This document shows, one piece after another, positions 1 through 11,744 of a stretch of 64,000 bases of DNA. The stretch is from Halichoerus grypus. Taxonomy: Eukaryota; Chordata; Mammalia; Carnivora; Phocidae. How positions within the stretch are numbered: the stretch's first letter is position 1; every line of letters starts with the position of its first letter. The stretch spans positions 111,296,234 through 111,360,233 of the forward strand of contig NC_135722.1 in assembly GCF_964656455.1 (NCBI RefSeq), in the 5' to 3' direction. The position numbers and the translations under genes are program-made. The notes beneath the pieces were generated by a model. That model saw only the letters and a program-made list of their open reading frames with translations, made no database searches and had not been told where the DNA came from.

Positions 1-1510
1 CACAAAAATAAACTCAAAATGGTTTAAAGACCTAAGTGTCAGACTTGAAACCATAAAACTCCTAAAAGAAAACACAGGCAATAATCTCTTGGACATCCAC
101 CGCAGGAACATTTTTCAAGATATGTCTCCTCAGGCAAGAGAAACAAAAGCAAAAACAAACTATTGGGACTACATCTTTTGTAAAAATCTTTGGCACAGCG
201 AAGGAAACCATTGACAGAATGAAAAGGCTATGTACTGAATGGGAGAAGATATTTGCAAAATGATATATCTGATAAGGGCTGAATATCCAAAATAAAGAAC
301 TTATACCACTCAACACCAAAAAAACAAACAATTCATTAAAAATGGTTAGAGGACCTGAACAGACATTTTCCCAAAGAGGAAACACAGATGGCCCACAGGG
401 ACATGGAAAGATGCTCAACATCACTCATCATCAAGGAAATGAAAATCAAAACTACAACGAGATATTACCTCACACCTCTAAGAATGGCCAAAATCCAAAC
501 TGCAAGAAACAAGTGTTGGTGAGGATATGGAGAAAGGGGAACCCTCGTGCACTGTTGTTGGGAATACAAACGGGTGCAGCCACTCTGGAAAACAGTATGG
601 AGGTCCTCAAAAAGTTAAAAAAAGAATATCCTATGATCCAACAATTTCACTACTGGGTACATACCTAAAGAAAACAAAACACTTGGGGCGCCTGGGTGGC
701 TGAGTTGGTGAAGCATCTGCCTTCGGCTCAGGGCACGATCCCAGAGTCCTGGGATCGAGTTCCGCATCAGGCTCCCTGCTCAGCGGGGAGTCTCCTTCTC
801 CATCTCCCTCTGCCCCTGCTCCTGTCTCTCTCTCCCTCTCTTGCTCTCTCTCTCTCAAACAAATAAATAAAATCCTTAAAAAAGAAAGTAAAACATTAAT
901 TCAAAAAGATATATGCATCCCTATGTTTATTGCAGCATTATTTACAATAGCCAGGATATGGAAGCAACCTCAGTGTCTATCGATAGAGGAATGGATAAAG
1001 ATGTGTTTGTTCTGCCTATCTATCTATCTATCTATCCACACACACACATACACACACAGTGGGATATTAACCATAAAAGGAATGAGATCCTACCATCGGC
1101 GACAATGCAGGTGGAACTAGAGAGTATAATGCTAAGTGAAATAAGTCAGACTGAGAAAGACAAATACCGTATGATTTCACCCATATGTGGAATCTTAAAA
1201 AACAGAAGAAACAAACAAAGCAGAAACAGATCCGTAAATACAGAGGGGAGGAAGTGGGCAGATGGGCAAAATGGGTGGAGGGCAGGGGAGGCACAGAATT
1301 CTAGTTATGGAATCAGTAAGTCAGGGGGATGGAAGGCACAGCATAGGGAAGAGAGTCAATGACATTGTGACAGTGTTGTATGGGGACAGACGGCAGCTAC
1401 AGTTGTGGTGAGCACAAGGTATAGAGATGGCCAATCATTATGTAGTACACTTAAAACTAATGTAACGTTGTGTATGTCGACTACACTTCAATGAAAAAAA
1501 GTTAAAAAAA
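1..1510 (+). mobile_element. LINE-1 3' end (ORF2 tail and 3' UTR), interrupted by a SINE
   Basis: The sequence matches the familiar LINE-1 end: ctcaaaatggtttaaagacc, then ...agatgctcaacatcactcatc..., then a stretch matching gcagcattatttacaatagc and a purine-rich end with oligo-A near 1,500. The frame is broken by several stops. A carnivore SINE splits it at 685-884. A (TATC)n(CA)n microsatellite lies within at about 1,015-1,062. It starts before the window. Confidence 0.85.
685..884 (+). mobile_element. Carnivore tRNA-derived SINE, plus orientation
   Basis: Starts ggggcgcctgggtggctgag, has the ccagagtcctgggatcgag B-box part and a CT-rich body, and ends in an (AAATAA)-type tail. Imperfect flanking copies of aaagaaaacaaaacactt look like its target duplication. 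Confidence 0.92.
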
Positions 1511-3764
1511 AAAAGAACTGATGGATTTTAAAGAAAAGAGAGCCACAGTTAAAAGTGACAATGAGGAGTAGTAATGACTCTTCATGCTTCATCCTTTGTA
1601 TCTATCAAATACCTACTAGTCTTATCACACTTTCCACAATATCACCCTCTAATTCCCTCTCACACTTTTTTTAAAGATGATATTTATTTATTTGACAGAG
1701 AGAGAGCAAGCACGAGCAGGGGGAGCGGCAGGTAGAGGGAGAGGGAGAAGCAGACTCCCCACTGAGCAGGGAGCCCAATGCCGGCCTCGATCCCAGGACC
1801 CCAGGACCATGAACTGAGCCTAAAGCAGACACTCAACTGACTGAGCCACCCAGGAGCCCCTCTCACATTCTTTATACAAACAAAAATAGAGAATGTCACT
1901 TACCTAAAAATTACTTGCATCCATATTTATCTCAATTTGAGTTCTAGTAAATTTCTAATACAATCACGTCTTCAACTGCTTTGTCTTACTTTTCTTTTTG
2001 GGGGGTAAACACTTTCCATGTCTGCTCTCTCTCCAAAAGCACTATATTTATGAGTAATTGTTTATATAACTGAACTGACTTGTGCTCCTGGACAGGAGAT
2101 GCATCAGGACTCTAGGGACTGATTTAGACAAAAAGTTTGGGAGAAGGCTGCTGGCAAAGCGCAGTTCATCACTGCACAGAGGATGAACGGTGGGAATGGA
2201 ATAAGAACAGTGCTCATTCATTACAAGTGCTCATTAGTTTATGCCTATTACCTTGCTTTGGCCCACAACAATTCTGTGAGTTGAATGAATGAAAAAACGA
2301 AGTCTCAGAAAGGTTACAGTTTTTCAAGGTCACATAATCACTAAATAGAAGGATGGGGAGTCTAAACAAGGCAGTCTGACTCTTTCTGGTTTTTAATCAC
2401 TTTACTACAGACTGTGTACGTGTCTCTTCTAAGTCATCTCCATCCCCAACATCCACACAAAGAACAACGCTGTCTTCCCATGGGACCCTAAGCTTACCTT
2501 TATTTATCTCGCTCAATTGTAATTATCTATTTAGTTTTCTGTATTGCTTATTAGACTCTAAGTATCAAGAAGGATAACGTCTGTGTCAGCACATAACACA
2601 GCGCTTGAAACAAACATATCAGGAACTACATAGAATTGCTGAATAAAAGAATTCATTCATTTTAACCATCTCTCTCTCCTATCTGACTCTAAGTTTACTG
2701 AGTGCAGGGACTAAAATTTTAAATTCTAGAATTTCTGTGCCTAACACCAAGCCTTGCATCTGAAAGATGTTTAATAAATAATTGCCGAATGAATGCTTGA
2801 CCATATGTCAACTTCAAATATAATCAGAGCACTTTTAACAGTGGTTATTTATTATTTTGACTTACTATTATCTGCTGGAGATATAACAGTAAGCAAAACA
2901 GATGTGGTCTATGCAGTTATTTATAATCTAATGAAGCAAGCTAACAAAACCAAGTAACAAAGAATTACTGATTGTCATAAATGCTGTGAAGTAAAAAAAA
3001 CTCTAGTCCAAGACAGAAAGCCAAGAGAACTCACTTTGAATAAAGTGAAACAGGGAATATTTCTCTGGAAACATGACATTTAAGATAAAAAATTCAGAAT
3101 AAGGCCAGTCATGAAAAGAAGTGGGTGGGGAAAAGTGCTCTAGGTAGAAGAAACAGCATGCCAAGGTCCTGAGTTGGGGGCGGGGGGAGCAGGGAGAGAA
3201 ATTAGCATTTTGAGAAAATGAAAATAATACCAGTTCAGCAACGTTTGAGGCAATGAGGAGTAATGACTCTCTAAAGTAAACACGTGGTGTTTCCTTTGCT
3301 ATAACCAGAGAGTAATTTTGATAGTGAGTTATCATCACTATTATCTCATATTGTTCTCTGGGCTCAAATGTATATAGAAAGTAATAATAATTTCACACAG
3401 TACTTTCTAGGACCATAGGAAAGAAAGTATGTGTTAGACTGAATAAAATTAAACCAGGGATGGAACGTGACCAAGAAGTTTTTGCTCCTAAACTCAACGA
3501 TGGGCCTAATAATAAAAAAGTTTTAATAAGCAATTGTAGAGATGATTGATAAAGTTCTTTCCCTGGTTCCCGAGCTCCTTTATGCTGTTATGTGCCAGGC
3601 ACTATGGGAAATGCTATGGAATCGAAAGACCTGGTGACAAAAACAAGAAAGACAGCTTCTCTGCCACTGTAGGATTCAGAGTTGGGAGAGTATGTTGCTG
3701 CTTCCCATTAGCCCTGGAATTAGCCTTTCTCACAGAAAAATGGTCTGTCTTAGCAACTTAAAAA
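1511..3764. other. Intronic stretch with one SINE and old MIR/L2-like fragments, no gene
   Basis: A minus-strand SINE occupies 1,666-1,860. Around 2,225-2,400 the pattern (gctttggcccacaacaat... ctcagaaaggttacag... caaggtcacataatc) resembles a MIR. 2,740-2,800 resembles an L2 3' tail (tgtttaataaataattgcc). 2,830-3,250 resembles the antisense L2-type segment (ctggagatataacagtaagc, atgccaaggtcctgag). No open frame with family similarity was found. Confidence 0.5.
1666..1860 (-). mobile_element. Carnivore SINE, minus orientation
   Basis: Begins with a T-run and aaagatgatatttattt and ends gagccacccaggagcccc, the reverse of the SINE head. Flanked by cctctcaca-type repeats. Confidence 0.9.
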
Positions 3765-4420
3765 AACTCATTTACTTATTTTTGAAAAATAAAAACTACG
3801 TATTTAAGGTGCACAACAGGATGTCTATATATATGGATACATTGTGAAATGATCGCCACAACCAAAGTTGTGCATATCCTTCTCCTTCCCACAGTTATCT
3901 TTTTTTTTTTTTTGGTGGTGAGAAAACTTGCAAGTTTCATTATTAATTACAGTCACCATGCTGTACATTAGATTTCCAGAACTTACTCATATTACAGCTG
4001 AAAGTTTGTACCCTGTGATCATTACGTCTTCTTTCCCCTGCCACTAACCACACCCGCCCCCCCACCCCCCAGCCTCTGGTAACCACCATTCCACTCTGTT
4101 ACTGTGAGTTCCACTTTTTTTTGGATTCCACATATAAGTGAGATCATGAGATATTTGTCTGTGTCTGGCTCATTTCACTTAGCATAATGTGCTCCAAGTT
4201 CATTCATGTTGCCACAAATGGCAGGATATCCCTCTTTTCTTAAGGCTGAAGCCGTATTACATGATGCATACACCTCCCACATTTTCTTGTATGTTCACCT
4301 GTTGATGGACACCTCGATCGTCTCTGATCTTGGGTAGTATGAATCATGTACCCTAGCAGATTCTGAAGGGTGTGTTTAACACGTGCAGCTGTGCCTCCTG
4401 AATCACGCACAGCCCCTGGG
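3765..4420 (-). mobile_element. LINE-1 3' UTR fragment, antisense
   Basis: Contains cacaacaggatgtctatata, gtcaccatgctgtacatta, ttccacatataagtgagatc and ctgttgatggacacc, the typical reverse-orientation LINE-1 3' region. It breaks up after about 4,330. Confidence 0.75.
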
Positions 4421-5304
4421 CCCAGAGTGAGCCGTGCATCAAACGATGGCACACGTCGAATCGCTTGCTCTGGTTCCCCAGGAATTCACGGCTACGGAAT
4501 AGCATTTTTATCTGTTGGAAATACTGTTGGAAAGTGAAGAAATAACTGTCAATGGCAACAACTTTAACAGCAGAATCCACGCGTAGTAGTAAGAGTTCCT
4601 GAGGCCACAGGACACACAGGCAGAGTTGGAAAGTTGGACTTTGTAATGTAATTCTTTTTTCTAGAAGGAACTATATTTCAGATTTAGGTAGCTACAAATT
4701 TCTAGAGATATGATCTTTTTTTTAGATATGATCATATGTAAGTTTAAAAACTATATTTTGAGATAATTAGAAATTAAATTTAAAAATAGGATATCACTCC
4801 AATTAAAAAAATACAACTGGAGAAAAAGTAGTTTTCAGGAATAAAGCATACCATTTTAAATAAATAGTAATGCCAACAGTCTATGAGAAATAAAATTAAG
4901 TGCAAGAATATACTGTCACTTTTCACTGTCTGGCAAAGAAACATGTGCCACAGATTGTCAATCCTACACTTGCTAACCCTTACAATCATCTGAAATCCCA
5001 AAGACCTATATTGAAAACCGTATTTCCAACTGATTGTCTTTCTCTTGACTGGAAAAGAAAGCAAGTGAAAAGTTTAAGACAACCCTTAACACACTATGGG
5101 AGGAAAAAACACCCAAACAACAAAGCTCTATACTCCAATTTGCCACCCAGACTTAGGAATGCACACACTACACAGGGAAACTACAATAGTACTTCATTTC
5201 TTTTAAAGACTGAGGTATTAGCCAAAATAAACATGCCAATATCAATTAACTAAAGTTCATAAATTTTAATCATTAGAGAGTTTCTTAGGTTCTTATTCAC
5301 ATAT
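4421..5304. other. Unassigned intronic sequence
   Basis: AT-rich beyond 4,640. Short open frames exist on both strands but show no recognisable domain. No repeat family is identified with confidence. Confidence 0.4.
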
Positions 5305-5635
5305 ATTCTTTTTTTCAATTTAAATTCAATTAGCCAACATATAGTACACTATTAGTTTTTGATGTAGTGTTCAACCAATTCATTAGCTGCATATCACACC
5401 TAGTGCTCATTACATCACATGCCCTCCTTAATACCCATCACCCAGTTACCGCATCTCCCCACTGACCTCCCCTCCAGCAGCCCTCAGTTTGTTTCCTGGA
5501 GTCCAGGGTCTCTCATGGTTTGTCTTCCCCTCTGATTTCTTCCCATTCAGTTTTCCCTCCCTTCCCCTATGGTCTTCCGCGCTATTCCTTATGTTCCACA
5601 TATGAGTATTCACATATATTCTTTTTTTTTTTAAC
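5305..5635 (-). mobile_element. Carnivore LINE-1 3' end, antisense
   Basis: Reads aattcaattagccaacat, agtttttgatgtagtgttca, cagtgctcattacatcac, cctcagtttgtttcctg: the antisense of the carnivore LINE-1 3' UTR also seen near 5.85, 11.85, 34.92 and 47.9 kb. Flanked by copies of attcacatatattctttttt at 5,296-5,315 and about 5,607-5,627, a convincing target duplication. Confidence 0.85.
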
Positions 5636-5830
5636 ATGCAGATAAAGTTAATTTTATTTTAAAATTAAAGTCAAAAGATTTAAATAATGTCATCTAACTA
5701 TTTGTTTAGTGTGTATGTTTATGCATACATATATAGGTATATTAGAATTAATGAACAAAGGAAGAATATGGATGATGAAAAAGAGAACTAGTAGCTTAAA
5801 ACTGGTATTTGGAGTATTCAGTTAACTCTT
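5636..5830. other. Short AT-rich spacer between two antisense LINE-1 ends
   Basis: No gene or named repeat recognised. Confidence 0.4.
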
Positions 5831-6290
5831 TTTTTTTTTTTTAATATGTTATGTTAATCACCATACATTACATCATTAGTTTTTGATGTAGTGTTCCATG
5901 ATTCATTGTTTGCGTATAACACCCAGTGCTCCATGCAGTACGTACCCTCCTTAATACCCATCACCAGGCTAAACCATCCCCCCACCCCCCTCCCCTCTAG
6001 AACCCTCAGTTTGTTTCTCAGAGTCCACAGTCTTTCATGGTTCGTCTCCCCCTCCGATTTTCCCCCCTTCATTCTTCCCTTCCTGCTATCTTCTTCTTCT
6101 TCTTTTTTTTTTTTTAACATGTAATGTATTATTTGTTTCAGAGGTACAGGTCTGTGATTCAACAGTCTTACACAATTCACAGGGCTCACCATAGCACATA
6201 CCCTCCCCAATGTCTATCACCCAGCCACCCCATCCCTCCCACTCCCCACCACTCCAGCTATATTCTTATCTCAGATTCAGTTCTAAGAAG
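5831..6290 (-). mobile_element. Carnivore LINE-1 3' end, antisense, composite
   Basis: The first module (5,843-6,085) ends near a CT-rich stretch. A second module (6,114-6,290: catgtaatgtattatttg, ttcagaggtacaggtctg) follows. The same two modules occur together, in the other orientation, at 11,745-12,060, so this is the element's own structure. Predicted short proteins with PSLIPITRL are antisense readings of it. Confidence 0.85.
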
Positions 6291-6354
6291 ATCCTCTCTT
6301 TACTAGGTCACAATGTATTAGAAATATAAAAGAAGAAAGGCTAAGGAGCTAGTT

Positions 6355-6536
6355 CTTTTTTTTTTAAGATTTTATTTGTTTGAGAGAGAGAGTGAGCAGG
6401 GGGCAGGAGCAGAGGGAGAGGGACAAGCAGACTCCTGGCTGAGCACAGAGCTGGGCTGATCCCACAACCCTGAGATCAGGACCTGAGCAGAAACCAAGAG
6501 TCCCCCCCACCAACCCACTGAGCCCGCCAGGCACCC
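6355..6536 (-). mobile_element. Carnivore SINE, minus orientation, perfect target duplication
   Basis: Flanked by an exact 18-bp duplication ggctaaggagctagttct at 6,339-6,356 and 6,537-6,554. The head is diverged (gcccgccaggcaccc), so the copy has mutated but its flanks are preserved. Confidence 0.93.
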
Positions 6537-6589
6537 GGCTAAGGAGCTAGTTCTCAAAGAGAAATACTGGCATCAAAAAGAAACAAATT

Positions 6590-7682
6590 CTGCTTCAGGT
6601 AAGACAGAGGTAGACCTGGAAGCAGACCAACTTGGGGCCATGGGGCCTGACGAACAACTTCAAATAGCCCATCAGTGGAAGAAGCAGGCAGCGGGTACAG
6701 GTCAATAGGCATATCCCCAAAACCAGCGGCAGCTGAAGCTTGCTCTCTGTAGCCCTGGGACGAGGAGAAGTCAGCCCTGCAGACAGCAGGTGAGTGCAGA
6801 GCCCAGACTTGCCCTGCTGCAACCTGCACCCCAGGGCTCAGGCTGGAGCAGCGTGCTCGCACCCCTCGCTGCGGGCTACACAGCCCCCTGGTCCCCTGGA
6901 GGGTCCAGATGCAATGAGTTGGGTACCCAGCACTCCCCAGGAACAGTTCCGAGGCCGCTCGCACTGTGGTGTCCCTGGGAACCACGGAAGGGGCCACTGT
7001 AGCGCCCACTACTGCTGCAGTCACGGGGGCCCTCCTGCAGCCAGACGTCCACCTCCATCTGTCCTCACTAATGCCGTGTCCGCCCCCACACTCCTTCCCC
7101 AGCAGGCATGGGGCCAGAGAGAGCGCAGTAAAGCTGCCAGCTGAAGGAAGTTTCAGAGTCTCATGACATAATAGGACAGCACCCAGGTTTTAACAGAAAA
7201 CCACTTATTCCAAGAACCAGGAAGATCTCAAATTGAGTGAAAAAAGACAATAGATGTCAACCCCAAGATGACAGAGATGTTAGAATGATCTGACAAACAC
7301 TTTAAAGCAGGCATGATAACAGTGCTCAATGAGCAATTATGAACATGTCTGTAAGTGGAAAAATACAAAGTCTCAAAATAGAAGATATAAAGAACCAACT
7401 GAAAATTTTAGAACTGAAAAATGCAATAACTGAAATAAAAAACTCAGTAGATTTATTAGGAGACTCAACAAACGAAACACGTCAGTTCTCCCTACACCAA
7501 GTAGATATAAAGGTAGAAGGCAATTCCTGCAAAAATCTCATCCATATTTTTTACAGATATAGATAAGGTTATTCTAAATTTTATATATAAAGGCAAAGGA
7601 ATTGTAACACGTAAAACAATTCTAAAAAAGAATCAAGTGGGAGGAATCACTCTATGTGATTTGAAGACTGACCTTACAGCTA
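6590..7682 (+). mobile_element. Old LINE-1 fragment left of the minisatellite
   Basis: 7,150-7,570 matches the LINE-1 5'/ORF1-side pattern (aagaaccaggaagatctcaa, gacagagatgttagaatgat, atgagcaattatgaacatg, gaactgaaaaatgcaataac). 7,575-7,682 jumps to an ORF2 segment (aaaggcaaaggaa, gtgggaggaatcactctatg). The GC-richer 6,590-7,150 may be the element's 5' UTR, which I am less sure of. The jump means an internal deletion or two fragments. Confidence 0.65.
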
Positions 7683-7689
7683 CACAATC

Positions 7690-10165
7690 ACAATTCCATC
7701 ACTGCATGTGATATGGCCAGAGTCACAATTCCATCACTGCACGTGATACGGCGACACGGTCACAATTCCATCACTGCACGTGATACGGCGACACGGTCAC
7801 AATTCCATCTCAACACGTGATACGGCGACACGGTCACAATTCCATCACTACACGTGATACGGCGACACGGTCACAATTCCATCACTACACGTGATACGGC
7901 GACATGGTCACAATTCCATCACTACACGTGATACGGCGACACGGTCACAATTCCATAACTACACGTGATACGGCGACACGGTCACAATTCCATCACTGCA
8001 CATGATATGGCCAGAGTCACAATTCCATCACTGCATGTGATACGGCGACACGGTCACAATTCCATCACTGCACGTGATACGGCGACACGGTCACAATTCC
8101 ATCACTGCACGTGATACGGCGACACGGTCACAATTCCATCACTACACGTGATAAGGCGACACGGTCACAATTCCATCACTACACGGGATATGGCGACACG
8201 GTCACAATTCCATCACTACACGTGATACGGCGACACGGTCACAATTCCATCACTGCACATGATATGGCCAGAGTCACAATTCCATCACTGCACGTGATAC
8301 GGCGACAGGGTCACAATTCCATCACTGCACGTGATACGGCGACACGGTCACAATTCCATCACTACACGTGATACGGCGACACGGTCACAATTCCATCTCA
8401 ACACGTGATACGGCGACACGGTCACAATTCCATCACTGCACGGGATACGGCGACACGGTCACAATTCCATCACTGCACGGGATACGGCGACACGGTCACA
8501 ATTCCATCACTGCACGTGATACGGCGACACGGTCACAATTCCATCACTACACGTGATACGGCGACACGGTCACAATTCCATCTCAACACGTGATACGGCG
8601 ACACGGTCACAATTTCATCACTGCACGTGATACGGCGACACGGTCACAATTCCATCTCAACACGTGATCTGGCGACACGGTCACAATTCCATCACTACAC
8701 GGGATACGGCGACATGGTCACAATTCCATCACTACATGGGATACGGTGACACGGTCACAATTCCATCCCAACACACGATATGGCGACACGGTCACAATTC
8801 CATCACTACATGTGATACGGCGACACGGTCACAATTCCATCACTACACGGGATATGGCGACACGGTCACAATTCCATCACTACACGTGATACGGCGACAC
8901 GGTCACAATTCCATCACTGCACATGATATGGCCAGAGTCACAATTCCATCACTGCACGTGATACGGCGACACGGTCACAATTCCATCACTGCACGTGATA
9001 CGGCGACACGGTCACAATTCCATCACTACACGTGATACGGCGACACGGTCACAATTCCATCTCAACACGTGATACGGCGACACAGTCACAATTCCAACAC
9101 TACACGGGATACGGCGACACGGTCACAATTCCATCACTGCACGGGATACGGCGACACGGTCACAATTCCATCACTACACGTGATACGGCGACACGGTCAC
9201 AATTCCATCACTACACGTGATACGGCGACACGGTCACAATTCCATCTCAACACGTGATACGGCGACACGGTCACAATTTCATCACTACACGTGATACGGC
9301 GACACGGTCACAATTCCATCTCAACACGTGATCTGGCGACACGGTCACAATTCCATCACTACACGGGATACGGTGACACGGTCACAATTCCATCACTACA
9401 CGTGATACGGTGACACGGTCACAATTCCATCCCAACACACAATACGGCGACACGGTCACAATTCCATCAGTACACGTGATACGGCGACACGGTCACAATT
9501 CCATCACTACACGGGATATGGCGACACGGTCACAATTCCATCACTACACGGGATACGGTGACACGGTCACAATTCCATCACTACATGGGATACGGTGACA
9601 TGGTCACAATTCCATCCCAACACACGATACGGCGACACGGTCACAATTCCATCACTACACGGGATATGGCGACACGGTCACAATTCCATCACTACATGGG
9701 ATATGGCGACACGGTCACAATTCCATCACTACACGGGATATGGTGACACGGTCACAATTCCATCACTACACGTGATACGGCGACACGGTCACAATTCCAT
9801 CACTACACGGGATACGGCGACACGGTCACAATTCCATCACTACATGGGATACGGTGACACGGTCACAATTCCATCCCAACACACGATACAGCGACACGGT
9901 TACAATTCCATCACTACACGTGATACGGCGACACGGTCACAATTCCATCACTACACGTGTTATGGCGACACGGTCACAATTCCATCACTACACGGGATAC
10001 GGCGACACGGTCACAATTCCATCACTACACGTGATACGGTGACACGGTCACAATTCCATCACTACATATGATACAGCTACATAGTCACAATTCCATAAAT
10101 ACATATTACATAGCTACACAGTCACAATTCCATAACTACATAATATATAGCTACACAATCACAAT
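7690..10165. repeat. 37-bp minisatellite, about 64 copies, in CEP126 intron 2
   Basis: Near-perfect head-to-tail units of 37 bp: CACAATTCCATCACTACA then CGTGATACGGCGACACGGT. Most carry the E-box CACGTG; variants read CACGGG, CATGGG or CACACG. A 35-bp variant (atatggccagagt) recurs at about 7,711, 8,005, 8,262 and 8,926. Each standard unit has four CpGs, in an otherwise AT-rich intron. A short inverted repeat ATCAC-TACAC-GTGAT is in each unit. The last copies (10,070-10,165) are degenerate and AT-rich (agctacacagtcacaatt). Both flanks are LINE-1 ORF2 sequence. The period is not a multiple of three, so every frame is open for long runs (repeated RRHGHNSIT-like peptides); it is not coding. Confidence 0.97.
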
Positions 10166-11480
10166 AAAAATTGAAGCATATGTCTTCCGCAAAGACATAT
10201 AGATGAATAGAATACAGAACCTAGAAATAGACCCACATGAATATGCTCAACTGCATTCTGATGAGGGGGTCCGAAGTCTTACACCTTATACAAAAATTAA
10301 CTCACAATGAATCATGGACTTTACCATGAAATATAAAAATATAAACTTTTAGGAAACAACAGGAGAAAATTTCTGGATCTAGGGTTAAGCAAAGAGTTCT
10401 TAGACTTGACACCAAAGCACAATGCATAAAAAGAAAAGCAGATAAACTGGACTTTATAAAAATAATAAGTGTTGCTCCAGGAAAGACCCAGTGAAGAAGG
10501 TGAAAAGAGAAGCGCCAGAGTAGACGTTATCTGCAAACCACGTCTGACAAAGTATCTAGAATGTATATAGTTCTCTCACTCAAAACTGAAGAAGCAAGAA
10601 ATCTGATTAGAAAACACAAAAGACATTAACAGAAATTTCATTAAAGAGGGTAAGCAGATAGCAAATAAGTGCATGAAAAAATATCGTGCCTCACTAGCCA
10701 TTAAGGAAATGAAAATTAAAAATACAATGAGATATTACTACACACCCATAAAAATGGCTAAAATAAAAAACATTAACACCACCAGTGCTAGTGAGGATGT
10801 GGAAAATGGGGATCAATCTGACAATGTTGGTGGGCACAGTCACTCTGAAACAGTTTGACAATTTCTTAACACACTAACATGCAACCACCATATGATCCAG
10901 CAATTGTACTTCCAGTCATTTATCCAAAGAAATAAAAACTTATATTCACACAAAAACCTATACATGAATATTTATAGCAGCTTTATTCACAGTAACCCAA
11001 ACTGGAAATTAGCCAGATGCCCTTCAATGAAGGAGTGGTTAAACACACTTTGGTGCATCCATATCATGGAAAACACTCAGCAATAAAGCAGTATGAACTA
11101 GGGATGCACACGACAACCTGGATGAATTCTAGAGTATTGTGCTAAGTGAAAAAAGTCAATTTCAAAAGGTTATGTACAGTATGACAGCATTTATGTAACA
11201 CCCTAGAAATGAAAAAAACTATAGAAATGAGGACAGATTAGTGATTTCCAGGGGTAGGAGTGGGAGGGAAGTGGGTGTCACTATAAAAGGGCAACGTGAG
11301 GAATCTTTGTGATGATGCAAATGTTCTGTATCTTGACTGTAAAGATGTCATTATTCAGGTTGTGAGACTGAACTATAATTTTTTGGGGGGGGGAACTGAG
11401 TAAAGGGTACTATGGGATCTCTATTATTTTTTATTTTTACAACTGCTTGTGAATCTATAATTACCTTAAAATAAAGACTT
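10166..11480 (+). mobile_element. Old LINE-1 fragment right of the minisatellite
   Basis: Resumes ORF2 just after the array: agatgaatagaatacagaac, ctagaaatagacccacatg, then gagatattactacacacc, ttcactcacagtaacccaaac-like sequence and a 3' UTR (gatttccaggggtaggag, ttgactgtaaagatgtc). Many stops; not functional. Confidence 0.8.
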
Positions 11481-11744
11481 AAATTTAAAAAAGAGAAATT
11501 TCAGCTAACAGTGAAGAGAAAATCTTTAATAGATAAATGCAACAAGCTTACCTGTCAGGCTACTATTATGAACTAAATAAAGCTTAACAGCTCAAGGGCA
11601 AAACAGCAAGAAAACAGAGTAGAATATTTGATGCTTATAATAATTATCCTAGGGCATAAAGGAAAACTCAAACAATATGTATTATAATCTGGATAAAGGA
11701 TCCCAGAAATATGCACTGTAACTTAGAAAGATTTAGTTAAAAAT
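11481..11744. other. Short unassigned spacer
   Basis: AT-rich, no gene or repeat recognised. Confidence 0.4.

Noticed and set aside
5854..6210. Recurrent short proteins with PSLIPITRL or LVMGIKEGT
   Set aside because: They recur at 11.8 and 47.9 kb because they are readings of the carnivore LINE-1 3' UTR.
8111..10071. Chain of open frames with repeated RRHGHNSIT-type peptides
   Set aside because: A 37-bp unit without stops gives a 37-residue period in all three frames. There is no start context, splice signal or domain.
7690..10165. Regular direct repeats as a CRISPR-like array
   Set aside because: Units abut without unique spacers and the genome is mammalian. It is a minisatellite.
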